A stretch of DNA of 64,000 nt from Flavobacterium ovatum (GTDB taxonomy: Bacteria; Bacteroidota; Bacteroidia; Flavobacteriales; Flavobacteriaceae): NCBI RefSeq assembly GCF_040703125.1, contig NZ_CP160035.1:3334001-3398000 (forward strand). The letters run 5' to 3'. The translations under genes and the position numbers were made by a program. The notes under the pieces are model-generated. The model had not been told where the DNA came from. It saw only the letters and a program-made list of their open reading frames with translations, and did not search any database. This document shows, in pieces, positions 16,934 to 25,097 of the stretch (within the stretch, counting starts at the first letter, position 1; each line of letters starts with the position of its first letter).

Positions 16934-17878
16934 ATGGATTACACGTTATTATCTTCCCCACTACAAGGATTTACCGACTTTAGATTTAGAAACGCTCAAA
17001 ACAAATTGTTTGGCGGAATTGATACTTTTTACTCACCATACATTCGGTTGAACGGTAAATTGGTTATCAAATCTTCGTATGATCGCGATTTATTGCCTGA
17101 AAATAATGTGGGTTTGGAAGTGATTCCGCAAATAATCACCAATGATGCCGACGAATTTTTGTTCGTTGCCAAGTATGTCAAAGAATTAGGGTATAAAGAG
17201 CTGAATTGGAACCTTGGTTGTCCCTACCCGATGGTTACCAAAAGCGGAATGGGAAGTGGATTAATTAGCAATACCGAAAAAATCAACCATATTCTAGACA
17301 GAGCACATTCTGAAACAGATATTCTTGTTTCTATGAAAATGCGTTTGGGATACGAAACGACTCAGGAGATTATTGATGTAATGCCTATTTTGGACAAATA
17401 TCCGCTAAAAAATATTGCCATTCACGCTCGTTTAGGCAAGCAATTGTACAAAGGTGGTGTTCATTTGGATGCTTTTCAAAATTGCATTGACACTACCAAA
17501 CACAAATTGTATTATAACGGCGATATTACATCAGTTGCGAAGTTTCACGAAATGCAAGAACGCTTCCCAACTATAGACCACTGGATGATTGGTAGAGCCT
17601 TGATTGCCGACCCTTTTTTGCCGTCAATGATTAAAAATAATACCCACGAATATCCTGACAACAAACTAGAAGTTTTTAAACAATTTCACGATACTTTATA
17701 CGAAATCTACAGCGAATCGTTATCGGGACAAACCCATATTTTACTAAAGATGTATCACCTATGGGAATATTTTTCGACTACTTTTTCTAATCCGCACAAA
17801 GTATTGAAACAGATTAAAAAAGCACAAAGTATAAGAAACTATGAAGCTGCAGTTGTTGAAATTTTCAAAAAAGGATAA
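16934..17878 (+). CDS. dus: tRNA-dihydrouridine synthase
   Basis: 314 residues from the ATG at 16934. The frame is open back to 16850, but the extra 28 residues have no family character and overlap the promoter box. Dus enzymes are FMN proteins that reduce uridines in the tRNA D-loop. Seen: LLSSPLQGFTDFRFR at the start (FMN pocket), the catalytic cysteine in NWNLGCPYPMV (Cys96), VSMKMRLGYE, IAIHARLGKQLYKGG and the phosphate-binding YYNGDITS with MIGRALIADPFL. The sequence looks closest to the DusC-like group, but the exact uridine cannot be read from it. It is a single gene followed by a hairpin. Confidence 0.92.
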   Translation: MDYTLLSSPLQGFTDFRFRNAQNKLFGGIDTFYSPYIRLNGKLVIKSSYDRDLLPENNVGLEVIPQIITNDADEFLFVAKYVKELGYKELNWNLGCPYPMVTKSGMGSGLISNTEKINHILDRAHSETDILVSMKMRLGYETTQEIIDVMPILDKYPLKNIAIHARLGKQLYKGGVHLDAFQNCIDTTKHKLYYNGDITSVAKFHEMQERFPTIDHWMIGRALIADPFLPSMIKNNTHEYPDNKLEVFKQFHDTLYEIYSESLSGQTHILLKMYHLWEYFSTTFSNPHKVLKQIKKAQSIRNYEAAVVEIFKKG

Positions 17879-18009
17879 AAAAACAAACACAGATTTTAGT
17901 GAAAATATCTTTGTGCAAAATTTTTCAGCAACACAGATAGGAGAAATTCAAGAAATCAAAAAGAGAAATAATTAAAAACAATCCTTTTAATCAGTGGCAT
18001 AAAAATAAA

Positions 18010-18042
18010 AAGGTCTAGTGCCATACTAAAACACTAGACCTT
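18010..18042. terminator. Shared bidirectional terminator between dus and the TonB receptor gene
   Basis: A perfect 11-bp stem AAGGTCTAGTG/CACTAGACCTT with an 11-nt loop between two convergent genes. A-rich and T-rich flanks on both sides suit either strand. Confidence 0.85.
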
Positions 18043-18064
18043 AAAAACAAACAAAAAAACATCT

Positions 18065-20278
18065 CTAAAATTTGTAACTAATCTTTCCTTTCAAGTAAAA
18101 AGGGGTTCCGGGTGTAAAATGAATTTCTTCTACACTATTGGGTTCATTTTGCAATCTTGTTTCGGTTGCAAATTGTGTTTCATTCCATTCTTTATTAAAT
18201 AGATTTTCGACAGACAAACCGAAGGTTACATTTTTTACATCATAATTGATATTGCAATCTACAATTCCGTATCCTTTGGCAATGATTGAATTATCTTCGT
18301 TGGCAGGTCGGCTTTTTAAGTGTCTGTAATGTATTCCTCCTGAGAAACCATTCCATTTTTGAAAACTCAAACCTCCAGTAGCTGTAAAATCTGGCGCTAG
18401 CGGAATGTAATTTTGTCCAGATGGTTCGTCAATACTTCTAGCATAAGTGTAGGTAACATCAGAATCTAAGAACAAATAATCATTCATTTGATAACGAATT
18501 CCTAAATCGGCTCCCATACGTTTGGTTTTCCCGCTTGGTTCAATCACACCTGCATCACCTACATACACAAACTCTTGTTGAAGGTATAATGCCCACAAAG
18601 CAGCATTTACTAACACTTTGGGTGTTGCTTTGAAAATAGAACCCAAATCAAAACCAATCGATGTTGGCAAAATTTCTTTTCCATTATTTTGCACTACTAC
18701 CCTAGCATCATTTGAATGAAAACCAAATCCTGTCTTAAAAAAGAACTGCAAACTATTATTTTGGGTATAAATAAAATTCAATTTCGGTGAAACTTTAAAT
18801 TCCGTTTCTGACTGTGTTCTATAGGTTGCGGCCAATTTATCTTGGTAATTAAATTTGAAATAATCAAAACGAACGGCTGGGTTGATCATCAACTTTCCGT
18901 ATCTGAATTCGGCATTCCAATAATTAAAACCATTAAACTCTTCAATATCTCCCAACTTAATTGGGTCTATAACCGTTGTTCTACCTTTGGTGTGAGATAA
19001 TTCGGTATCAATAGTAGCATCTGCTCTAAAACCAGCACCAACTTGTAGTAGCACATTCCAATCGTTGTATTTTAGCTTTTTGTTCCATTCAGAATTCATA
19101 CCATATATAGAACGATTTTCTTTTTGCTTGATTTGATCGCCGTTTATAGGATCGTCTAAGAAAAATGTAAAATTCGAAAATAATTCAAAATCATATTTAG
19201 AATAAAAAACATTGGCTTTTACAAACGTATTTTCATCAATAGATTTCACCAAAGCAACGTTGATATTCGTTCTAGAGGTACTTCCTCCTTCGGTATTATC
19301 TACAGCTCCAAATCTAGAAATCGATCCTTGGTCCACCAAACGCTGCGGAATTTGTCCTGACGCATCCCAACGACTTGAAAAATGGGAAGCCGTAAAGATA
19401 AATTTGCTATTCTCATCAATCAAGGTCGTGTATTTACCCAACAAATTCACTCTATTAAAATTTTGCGAACTATCAAATGGTCCATCGCTCAAAATATATT
19501 CGGTAGCAATATAGGCTGATTGCTTTTTTTGATTTCCTAATAAGTTGAGCATCCCCACCAACCTTTGTGTATTGAATTGCCCCACTTCAAGACTAATTAT
19601 GCTTTTGTCTAATTTTTCTTTGGTCTGAAAAGCAACATAACCTGCTGTTGCAAAATCACCTTTATCAGCATAGTACGACCCTTTTCCGAAATCAATTTTC
19701 TCTACCGTTTCTGGAATCACAAAATGCAAATCGGCATAGCCTTGTCCGTGTGCGTGCGAAACCATATTTACGGGCATTCCGTCTACAGAAATTGATATAT
19801 CGGTTCCGTGGTCAATATCAAAACCTCTCAAGAAAATTTGTTCGGCTTTTCCACCACCCGCATGTTGACCGATGAATAAACCAGGAACTTTACGCAATAT
19901 TTCTTGTGACGAATTAACGGGAGCGATTTGCAAATCGATTTTGGAAATCACATTCATAGCAGACAATTTTGGCTGAATAATAATTTCGTTCAATTTGAAA
20001 ATAGCATCTTCCAATACAATTCTATTTCCATTAGATTGTACCAAATAGTCTGTCTTTTTATAACCGAAAGCTGTAATTTTCAATGTATTTCCGCTTTCTG
20101 ATTTTTCGATACTAAACATTCCCAACTCATTGGTGTGTGCGTGCGTATTGAATTCTGAATTGACCAAATAAGCATTTTCAATAGGATTACCTAGTTCGTC
20201 TACCACTACTCCATTACTTTTTTGAGCAGAAATTGAAAAAGCTATGCACGAAAAAATAAAAGTATATAAAATTTTCAT
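18065..20278 (-). CDS. TonB-dependent outer-membrane receptor with carboxypeptidase-like N-terminal domain
   Basis: 737 residues from the ATG at 20278; an upstream in-frame ATG lies inside the previous gene and before the signal peptide MKILYTFIFSCIAFSISAQ. A CarboxypepD_reg-like domain (about 20-105) is followed by the plug (about 110-225) with KVPGLFIGQHAGGG, then a 22-strand barrel ending in an aromatic-rich C-terminus (LKGKISYKF). The plug contains an unusual His-rich loop, GMPVNMVSHAHGQGYADLHF, which suggests metal or chelate handling, but the substrate is unknown. The start lies 4 bases past the stop of the TPR lipoprotein gene, so they form one operon. No SusD partner is present, unlike glycan systems. 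Confidence 0.9.
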   Translation of the reverse strand: MKILYTFIFSCIAFSISAQKSNGVVVDELGNPIENAYLVNSEFNTHAHTNELGMFSIEKSESGNTLKITAFGYKKTDYLVQSNGNRIVLEDAIFKLNEIIIQPKLSAMNVISKIDLQIAPVNSSQEILRKVPGLFIGQHAGGGKAEQIFLRGFDIDHGTDISISVDGMPVNMVSHAHGQGYADLHFVIPETVEKIDFGKGSYYADKGDFATAGYVAFQTKEKLDKSIISLEVGQFNTQRLVGMLNLLGNQKKQSAYIATEYILSDGPFDSSQNFNRVNLLGKYTTLIDENSKFIFTASHFSSRWDASGQIPQRLVDQGSISRFGAVDNTEGGSTSRTNINVALVKSIDENTFVKANVFYSKYDFELFSNFTFFLDDPINGDQIKQKENRSIYGMNSEWNKKLKYNDWNVLLQVGAGFRADATIDTELSHTKGRTTVIDPIKLGDIEEFNGFNYWNAEFRYGKLMINPAVRFDYFKFNYQDKLAATYRTQSETEFKVSPKLNFIYTQNNSLQFFFKTGFGFHSNDARVVVQNNGKEILPTSIGFDLGSIFKATPKVLVNAALWALYLQQEFVYVGDAGVIEPSGKTKRMGADLGIRYQMNDYLFLDSDVTYTYARSIDEPSGQNYIPLAPDFTATGGLSFQKWNGFSGGIHYRHLKSRPANEDNSIIAKGYGIVDCNINYDVKNVTFGLSVENLFNKEWNETQFATETRLQNEPNSVEEIHFTPGTPFYLKGKISYKF

Positions 20279-20282
20279 CTGT

Positions 20283-21578
20283 TTACAATTTTTGAATTTT
20301 CGCTTCAAATTCAGGGCCTAATTCATAGATACTGCTTTCCAATTCTTTTTTCAAACCAGGTACTTTTTCCATTTTATTATTGGCTTTGTAAATCATCGCC
20401 AAATGATACTGAACATGAGGTTCAAAAGATTTACCAACTACTTTTTCGTTCATTATATGTAATGCCTTTTTAGCATCACCCGTTTTTAAATAAGACCAAG
20501 CCAACAAATTATACGAATCTGGTGTAGGACGATGATCTACTTCAACTTTTGCAATTTCTAATGCTTTATTTGCTGTCATCTTATCATCTGCATAAATCAA
20601 AGTGTTGTATTTGTTGTACATCGCACCATAATTATGTTGTGCCAACATATCAAAATAAGCTTTTTTATATTTTTTAGATGCTTCTTTATCGCCTTCAAAC
20701 GAACTGATTTCAGATTTTAGTAATAAAAAATCAGGAGTATTATGGGTGCGTTCAATCGTTTCAATAATACGTTTGGCCTCTTTGGTATTTCTTTCGTGAG
20801 AGAAAACGATCCATGCAATTCCTTTCAATGCGTAAGTATAATTTGGGTCAATCGATAAGGTTTTCAAATAACTATCGTAGGATTCCTGTATTCGTCCTGC
20901 ATGACCATAAAAATCACCCAAGTTGGAGTAAGACCAAATTTTCAATGTTTTATTATCCTCCTTTTCTGCAATTGTTCTGGCTTTTTCCATAAAAGTAATG
21001 GCGGTATCCAAATCTCCTTTGTGGTCATTCCATTTTGCCAATCGAATAAGGTAATCGTAGTCTTTCATATCCTTTATAGCTTCCAAATTGGCAAGAGCTG
21101 CGTCATAATTCCCCAATTCCATTTGAATATCAAACAATAATTTTTGAGATTCAGCTTTTCCTTCGCCAATAACCAACGCTTTTTCTGCCAAGGTCAATGC
21201 TTCTTTAAATCGATGTTGCGCAATAAAGTTTCTGGCAAGAGAACGCAAAGTTCCTACTTTGGCATAATTTCTAACTTCGTTTGACTTCGTTAATAAGTCG
21301 TCCGCTTTATACAAATCTTTAATATCGCCAGTATATTGAAATAAGGTCGAATAATTGGAAGCAATAATTCCCAAATATGAATTTTGAACTGGATCTGCTT
21401 GGTATTTTGCCTCCCAAAATTTAATTTCTTCCAAAGTAAAACCCATACCTTTATTTTCTTTTATTTCTAAAAAGGCATTATAATCTTTAGGATTTGTAAT
21501 TTGTTTGTTTGTTTGATCGCAGGATACAAGAAGCAAAATAGCTGCCGTAATTCCTACTATTTTTTTTAGAGTTTTCAT
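20283..21578 (-). CDS. TPR-repeat lipoprotein
   Basis: 431 residues. The lipobox is ILLLVSC near residue 20 (MKTLKKIVGITAAILLLVSC), so it is anchored to a membrane. At least seven helical TPR-like units follow (FIAQHRFKEALTLAEKAL, LELGNYDAALANLEAI-type pairs, WSYLKTGDAKKALHIMNEKV). TPR lipoproteins act as protein-protein scaffolds. It is the first gene of the pair with the TonB receptor and is preceded by a terminator that separates it from the DUF4331 genes. It probably assists the receptor or binds the exported DUF4331 proteins; this is inference. Confidence 0.88.
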   Translation of the reverse strand: MKTLKKIVGITAAILLLVSCDQTNKQITNPKDYNAFLEIKENKGMGFTLEEIKFWEAKYQADPVQNSYLGIIASNYSTLFQYTGDIKDLYKADDLLTKSNEVRNYAKVGTLRSLARNFIAQHRFKEALTLAEKALVIGEGKAESQKLLFDIQMELGNYDAALANLEAIKDMKDYDYLIRLAKWNDHKGDLDTAITFMEKARTIAEKEDNKTLKIWSYSNLGDFYGHAGRIQESYDSYLKTLSIDPNYTYALKGIAWIVFSHERNTKEAKRIIETIERTHNTPDFLLLKSEISSFEGDKEASKKYKKAYFDMLAQHNYGAMYNKYNTLIYADDKMTANKALEIAKVEVDHRPTPDSYNLLAWSYLKTGDAKKALHIMNEKVVGKSFEPHVQYHLAMIYKANNKMEKVPGLKKELESSIYELGPEFEAKIQKL

Positions 21579-21620
21579 AATTTTAGTATGTATGAAATTG
21601 TTTGTTTTTTATTCTGTAGG

Positions 21621-21663
21621 TAAAAAAAAACAGAGTGCTCTATACTATTGGCAAACACTCTGT
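21621..21663 (-). terminator. Internal terminator between the DUF4331 genes and the TPR/TonB pair
   Basis: A perfect 8-bp stem ACAGAGTG/CACTCTGT with an 18-nt loop, followed on the minus strand by a run of nine T. It would give more transcript of the DUF4331 proteins than of the receptor, if they share a promoter. Confidence 0.8.
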
Positions 21664-21817
21664 TATTTTCTTTGTAACGATTCCGTTTCTATAAGCCTCT
21701 AAGTTCCTCAGTTTTATTTTATTTAATCGATAGAAAATTATTAGATGGTACTATCATTTATAATCCTCATCATAAATCTTAGGAACTTAGTAGCTCAGAA
21801 ACTTTCGATTAATTAAA

Positions 21818-22387
21818 CTACCAAGCAGTAGCCAAATAAGGGAATGAAACCGTAAAGTCTTTGTCGTTTTTGTTTACATTATCCTTAATTAATCCAGGAT
21901 TTGAAGTTCCTCCCGAACCACCAAAGATTAACAATAACTCCGTATCAATAACATCATCACCCAAGGCTCTACCAGTTAGAACCGTTGCTGGTGAAGTTGT
22001 CCCATCAAAGAAAGTTGTTTTTCCAGAAGTTTTCACATTAAGAACATCTGTTGCCAAAACCGAAGTGAATACATCTGCTGTATGCCCCAAAGCGTTTGTA
22101 GTATATGCTCCATTCAAAGCCAATAATCTTGTTTTGAAAATTGGTTGGTAAATTGCTCCCATCGCAGACGGAATTGTTCCGTTAAAATCATCTTTTGGCT
22201 GACCCGATGCCACAAAAACTGTATTTATCGCTGGTCGTCCCATTTGATCTTGCTGTGTATAAGTTCCAGAAAAATCTGCAGATGCCATTGCATTATCATT
22301 ATTATTATCGTTGTTATCACAACTTACCGCTCCTATTGCACTTACTAGCACAACTGTCATCAATTTTATATTGTTTAGTGTTCTCAT
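21818..22387 (-). CDS. DUF4331-like lipoprotein, C-terminal half of the domain
   Basis: 189 residues. A signal peptide ends in a lipobox (VLVSAIGAVSC), followed by an Asn/Asp-rich linker (DNNDNNNDN). The folded part begins with QDQMGRPAINTVFVASGQPKD, which corresponds to the second half of full-length DUF4331 proteins, where a similar GNPLVNEV-type segment precedes the end. The first half is missing here but is present in the neighbouring gene, 73 bases upstream. So the family domain appears divided between a lipoprotein and a soluble exported protein. Role unknown; the locus is probably controlled by the adjacent ECF sigma factor. Confidence 0.8.
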   Translation of the reverse strand: MRTLNNIKLMTVVLVSAIGAVSCDNNDNNNDNAMASADFSGTYTQQDQMGRPAINTVFVASGQPKDDFNGTIPSAMGAIYQPIFKTRLLALNGAYTTNALGHTADVFTSVLATDVLNVKTSGKTTFFDGTTSPATVLTGRALGDDVIDTELLLIFGGSGGTSNPGLIKDNVNKNDKDFTVSFPYLATAW

Positions 22388-22460
22388 AATATCTTATTTT
22401 TTGATTGTTTTTAGAATCTAATTTTTTAGAAATCTTGTTTTACTTTAATTAACTTACCTC

Positions 22461-23111
22461 TTATTGTTTTTTCTTAGTCTCTACCCAAGTACTCAAACTT
22501 GCAGCGGTTCCTAATTTAGTTTTTGGTACTTCAACTACTATAGAAAGAACATTACTTCCTGCAAACGTATCAACACCAGTTGCTCTAAAACCTGATTCTT
22601 TTTTATCAAGAATATCTTGGTAACGACCTAAATCAAAGAAAAATGGATCATCTCTTGGTCCTGCAAAAAATTTCATTCCGTTCTCGTTAGAGATAATTGC
22701 ACTAGCGCCATATTTTGAAATCTCTACGCTTCCAGATGCTTTACTCACATCAATTGTACTCGTTTTACCAGTTGTAGATGGTGCATAAGGTCCAAAGAAA
22801 TACATTTTACTCCCTTTTCGAATCGCTTGAATCACCAAGTCTTCTTTGTTGTCATCAGTATTGTCGATATTTACTTCGATTAACATGTTTTCACTAAAAC
22901 TTGCTGCTGCAGTAGCATTTGGAGTTAAAAGCCCTTGCGTATTTACCGCAAACACCATATTATTGGTGTCTTGTCCCTGAAAGGCATAAAAATCTGTAAT
23001 ATCTGCTGCGTTTCCTGTTACAGCTGGCGCATCAATATGATCGGCTGCTACCAACGTTAAACCCGCAATCGCTACTAGCGACATTCCTAAAATCATTTTT
23101 GACTTTTTCAT
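22461..23111 (-). CDS. DUF4331 family exported protein, N-terminal half of the domain
   Basis: 216 residues with a signal peptide (MKKSKMILGMSLVAIAGLTLVAA) and the DUF4331 hallmark ADHIDAPAVTGNAADITDFYAF right after cleavage. NMLIEVNIDNTDDNKEDLVI, KFFAGPRDDPFFFDLGRYQD and DTFAGSNVLSIVVEVPK follow. Full DUF4331 proteins continue for another 150 residues or more, but this one stops after STWVETKKKQ; the missing part is encoded by the next gene. There is no cysteine lipobox, so it is periplasmic or secreted. First gene of the minus-strand unit that starts opposite the sigma-factor gene. Confidence 0.88.
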   Translation of the reverse strand: MKKSKMILGMSLVAIAGLTLVAADHIDAPAVTGNAADITDFYAFQGQDTNNMVFAVNTQGLLTPNATAAASFSENMLIEVNIDNTDDNKEDLVIQAIRKGSKMYFFGPYAPSTTGKTSTIDVSKASGSVEISKYGASAIISNENGMKFFAGPRDDPFFFDLGRYQDILDKKESGFRATGVDTFAGSNVLSIVVEVPKTKLGTAASLSTWVETKKKQ

Positions 23112-23256
23112 TGTGTAAATTTTTAATGGTTATAATAGGATTTACGAGAGAGCTCTCGATATGGTTTTAAAAAAATTGAAAAAAAATAAAAATATTTATC
23201 AAATAACTGATTATCAATTGTTTAAAATATAATTATTTTATATTTATATTTATATT

Positions 23257-23345
23257 TGGGCGTGCCCCGCCAAAAAAAGCGGGTCAGGCTCTTCGCTACA
23301 ATCTTTTTTGGGGCAGAAAAAGCCCCAAAAAAGGATTTTCACTAC
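23257..23345. repeat. Composite palindromic intergenic repeat
   Basis: The first hairpin is CCCGC-caaaaaaa-GCGGG; the second is an 11-bp stem with a 7-nt loop (23304-23332). CTACAATC occurs before and after the second hairpin. The left part aligns by eye with 50111-50152 read on the minus strand. Confidence 0.6.
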
Positions 23346-23494
23346 AATCCTTCACGCAAACCCGTCTACGTAAATCAATTTCTATAATCAAGGAACCATT
23401 AGAACACACAAATAGAAGACACCTATATATAAAAACTAATTTTTATTTGTATTTGATTTTTTGTTAAAAAAATTAAAATCTTAATTAGTTTCCA

Positions 23495-23502
23495 TAAGTT
23501 TG
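23495..23502 (+). promoter_or_regulatory. Probable sigma-gene -10 element TAAGTTTG
   Basis: It fits TAnnTTTG and lies 23 bases before the ATG at 23525. A TTTG at about 23460 is too far upstream for normal spacing, so the promoter may be weak or depend on a different factor. Confidence 0.45.
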
Positions 23503-23524
23503 TAATTGAAAAAATAAAATAATT

Positions 23525-24055
23525 ATGACCCAAGAAGAGTTATTAGTTTTAATTTATAAAAAAGACGACAAGGCTTTTACCTATCTATATGATATGTATT
23601 CCAAAAGTTTATTTTCTGTTATAAATGTACTTGTAAGAAATACCGAAGAAGCCGAAGATGTCTTGCAAGACGTATTTGTTAAGATTTGGAAAAACATGGA
23701 TTCTTATAATGAAAGCAAAGGAAGATTTTATACCTGGATCCTTAATATTGCTAGAAATACTTCCATAGATAAATTGCGTTCTAAAAACTTTAACAACAGT
23801 CAAAAAAACCTTTCCTCTGATAATTTCGTAAATCTATTAGAAGACAGTACCAGATTGACAAACAAAGTGGACACTATAGGTCTCAATGAATTTGTAAAAA
23901 GGTTAAAACCAAAATGCATACAAATAATAGATTTATTATTCTTTAAAGGATATACCCAACAGGAAGCTGCTGAAGAGTTAGAAATCCCTTTAGGAACGGT
24001 GAAAACCCACAATAGGAATTGTATAAATGATTTAAGAACCTATTTGAAAGTATAA
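23525..24055 (+). CDS. ECF RNA polymerase sigma factor (SigK-like group)
   Basis: 176 residues. Region 2 (about 8-80) has FTYLYDMYSKSLFSV, AEDVLQDVFVKIWKN and FYTWILNIARNTSIDKLR; region 4 (about 120-172) has FKGYTQQEAAEELEIPLGTVKT, the -35 helix-turn-helix. Its TAA stop overlaps the ATG of the next gene (TAATG), the usual coupling of ECF sigma and anti-sigma. It faces away from the DUF4331 genes. By analogy with RskA-paired factors, it is released when the membrane anti-sigma is inactivated and then drives its own and neighbouring genes. Confidence 0.93.
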   Translation: MTQEELLVLIYKKDDKAFTYLYDMYSKSLFSVINVLVRNTEEAEDVLQDVFVKIWKNMDSYNESKGRFYTWILNIARNTSIDKLRSKNFNNSQKNLSSDNFVNLLEDSTRLTNKVDTIGLNEFVKRLKPKCIQIIDLLFFKGYTQQEAAEELEIPLGTVKTHNRNCINDLRTYLKV

Positions 24056-24843
24056 TGGAAAATAAAGAATATATAGAATCAGGAATATTAGAACTTTATG
24101 TTTATGGCTTACTTAGTGAAGCTGAAAACGTTGAGATAACTAATAGAGCTAATAATGACCCCGAGATAAATGCAGAAATTATAGCTATTGAGCAATCTAT
24201 TGTCTCCTTATCTTCTAGTTTCTCTCCTTTTAATTCGGTGAGTAATTATGATAAAATAAAGAATGAATTGGGATTAAGGGAGGAACCAAAAGTAGTGCAA
24301 TTAGAGCCAAAAAGGTCTATTTCACCTTATATTGGTTGGGCCGCAGCCATACTATTATTAATAGGTATTGGTTTTCAATACAGTCAGCTTTCTAGCTCCA
24401 ATGATCAAGTGGTAAATGCAATAACTGAAAAAGGAAAAATAGAACAAGAACTCAATACTTTGACTTTGGAAAACAAAGCCATAGAATCAAGTTTGGCAAT
24501 CATTAGAGACACAAACAATACAGTTGTAGCTCTTGGTGGTCAAGCGGTATCACCAGAATCCTTTGCTAAAATTTATTGGAACAAAGACTCTCAAAAAGTA
24601 TATGTAGATGCTTCGGGATTACCAGAACCGCCAAAAGGAATGGTATATCAAGTATGGTCCTTAAAATTAAGTCCATTAACTCCTACAAGTATCGGTTTAT
24701 TGGATAATTTTGTAGCTAACAATCAACGTATTTTTGCTGTTGACGCAACTGCTGACGCTGAAGCTTTTGGTATCACATTAGAACCATCGGGAGGAAGTTT
24801 AAGCCCTACAATGGAACAATTATATACTTTAGGTAAGGTATAA
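24055..24843 (+). CDS. Membrane anti-sigma factor with RskA-type C-terminal domain
   Basis: 262 residues. The N-terminal cytoplasmic part (about 1-90) has ILELYVYGLLSEAENVEI and is helical, as in zinc-free anti-sigma domains; no HxxxCxxC motif is present. One membrane segment follows at about 95-112 (YIGWAAAILLLIGIGFQY). A coiled coil spans 120-150, and the outer RskA-like domain has GGQAVSPESFAKIYW, QVWSLKL and ITLEPSGGSLSPTMEQLYTLG. It would hold the sigma factor at the inner membrane. It starts on the last bases of the sigma gene and is followed by a good terminator, so the two genes form one operon. Confidence 0.92.
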   Translation: MENKEYIESGILELYVYGLLSEAENVEITNRANNDPEINAEIIAIEQSIVSLSSSFSPFNSVSNYDKIKNELGLREEPKVVQLEPKRSISPYIGWAAAILLLIGIGFQYSQLSSSNDQVVNAITEKGKIEQELNTLTLENKAIESSLAIIRDTNNTVVALGGQAVSPESFAKIYWNKDSQKVYVDASGLPEPPKGMVYQVWSLKLSPLTPTSIGLLDNFVANNQRIFAVDATADAEAFGITLEPSGGSLSPTMEQLYTLGKV

Positions 24844-24862
24844 ATATCTATTACAGTATATC

Positions 24863-24907
24863 AAACGGGGTTCAACTATCAATTTAGTTGAGCCCCGTTT
24901 TAATTTA
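24863..24907 (+). terminator. Intrinsic terminator of the sigma/anti-sigma operon
   Basis: AAACGGGG-T-TCAACT pairs with AGTTGA-G-CCCCGTTT with a single mismatched pair, then TTAATTT. The stem begins 20 bases past the anti-sigma stop. Confidence 0.9.
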
Positions 24908-25058
24908 AGCTTATTAATAATTGATATTTGTCTTAAAAAAACAATCTTTTATTAACAAAAAGTTACCCTTTCAGCAAAAAAAGCAACTTAATGTTAAAAT
25001 TAAAAAACTATAACAAAATTTTAGCCATTTAAATTAAGTGACTTCTATATTTTTATAA

Positions 25059-25066
25059 TACTTTTG
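25059..25066 (+). promoter_or_regulatory. Probable -10 element TACTTTTG
   Basis: It matches TAnnTTTG, 32 bases before the ATG of the thiol-disulfide gene. No clear upstream TTTG partner. Confidence 0.45.
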
Positions 25067-25097
25067 TTCGCTTAACATATTAACCAATTTAATTGTA

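Larger units (their letters stand above)
23112..23524. other. Divergent control region with a flavobacterial palindromic repeat
   Basis: 413 bases between the DUF4331 gene and the ECF sigma gene. Bases 23257-23345 contain a composite repeat: CCCGC/GCGGG around an A-run, then an 11-bp perfect stem (23304-23332) TTTTTTGGGGC/GCCCCAAAAAA. It shares GGGC-TGxCCCG and GGGCTC-TxCG features with the element interrupted by the IS near 48-50 kb. Promoters for both transcription units must lie here. Confidence 0.65.
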
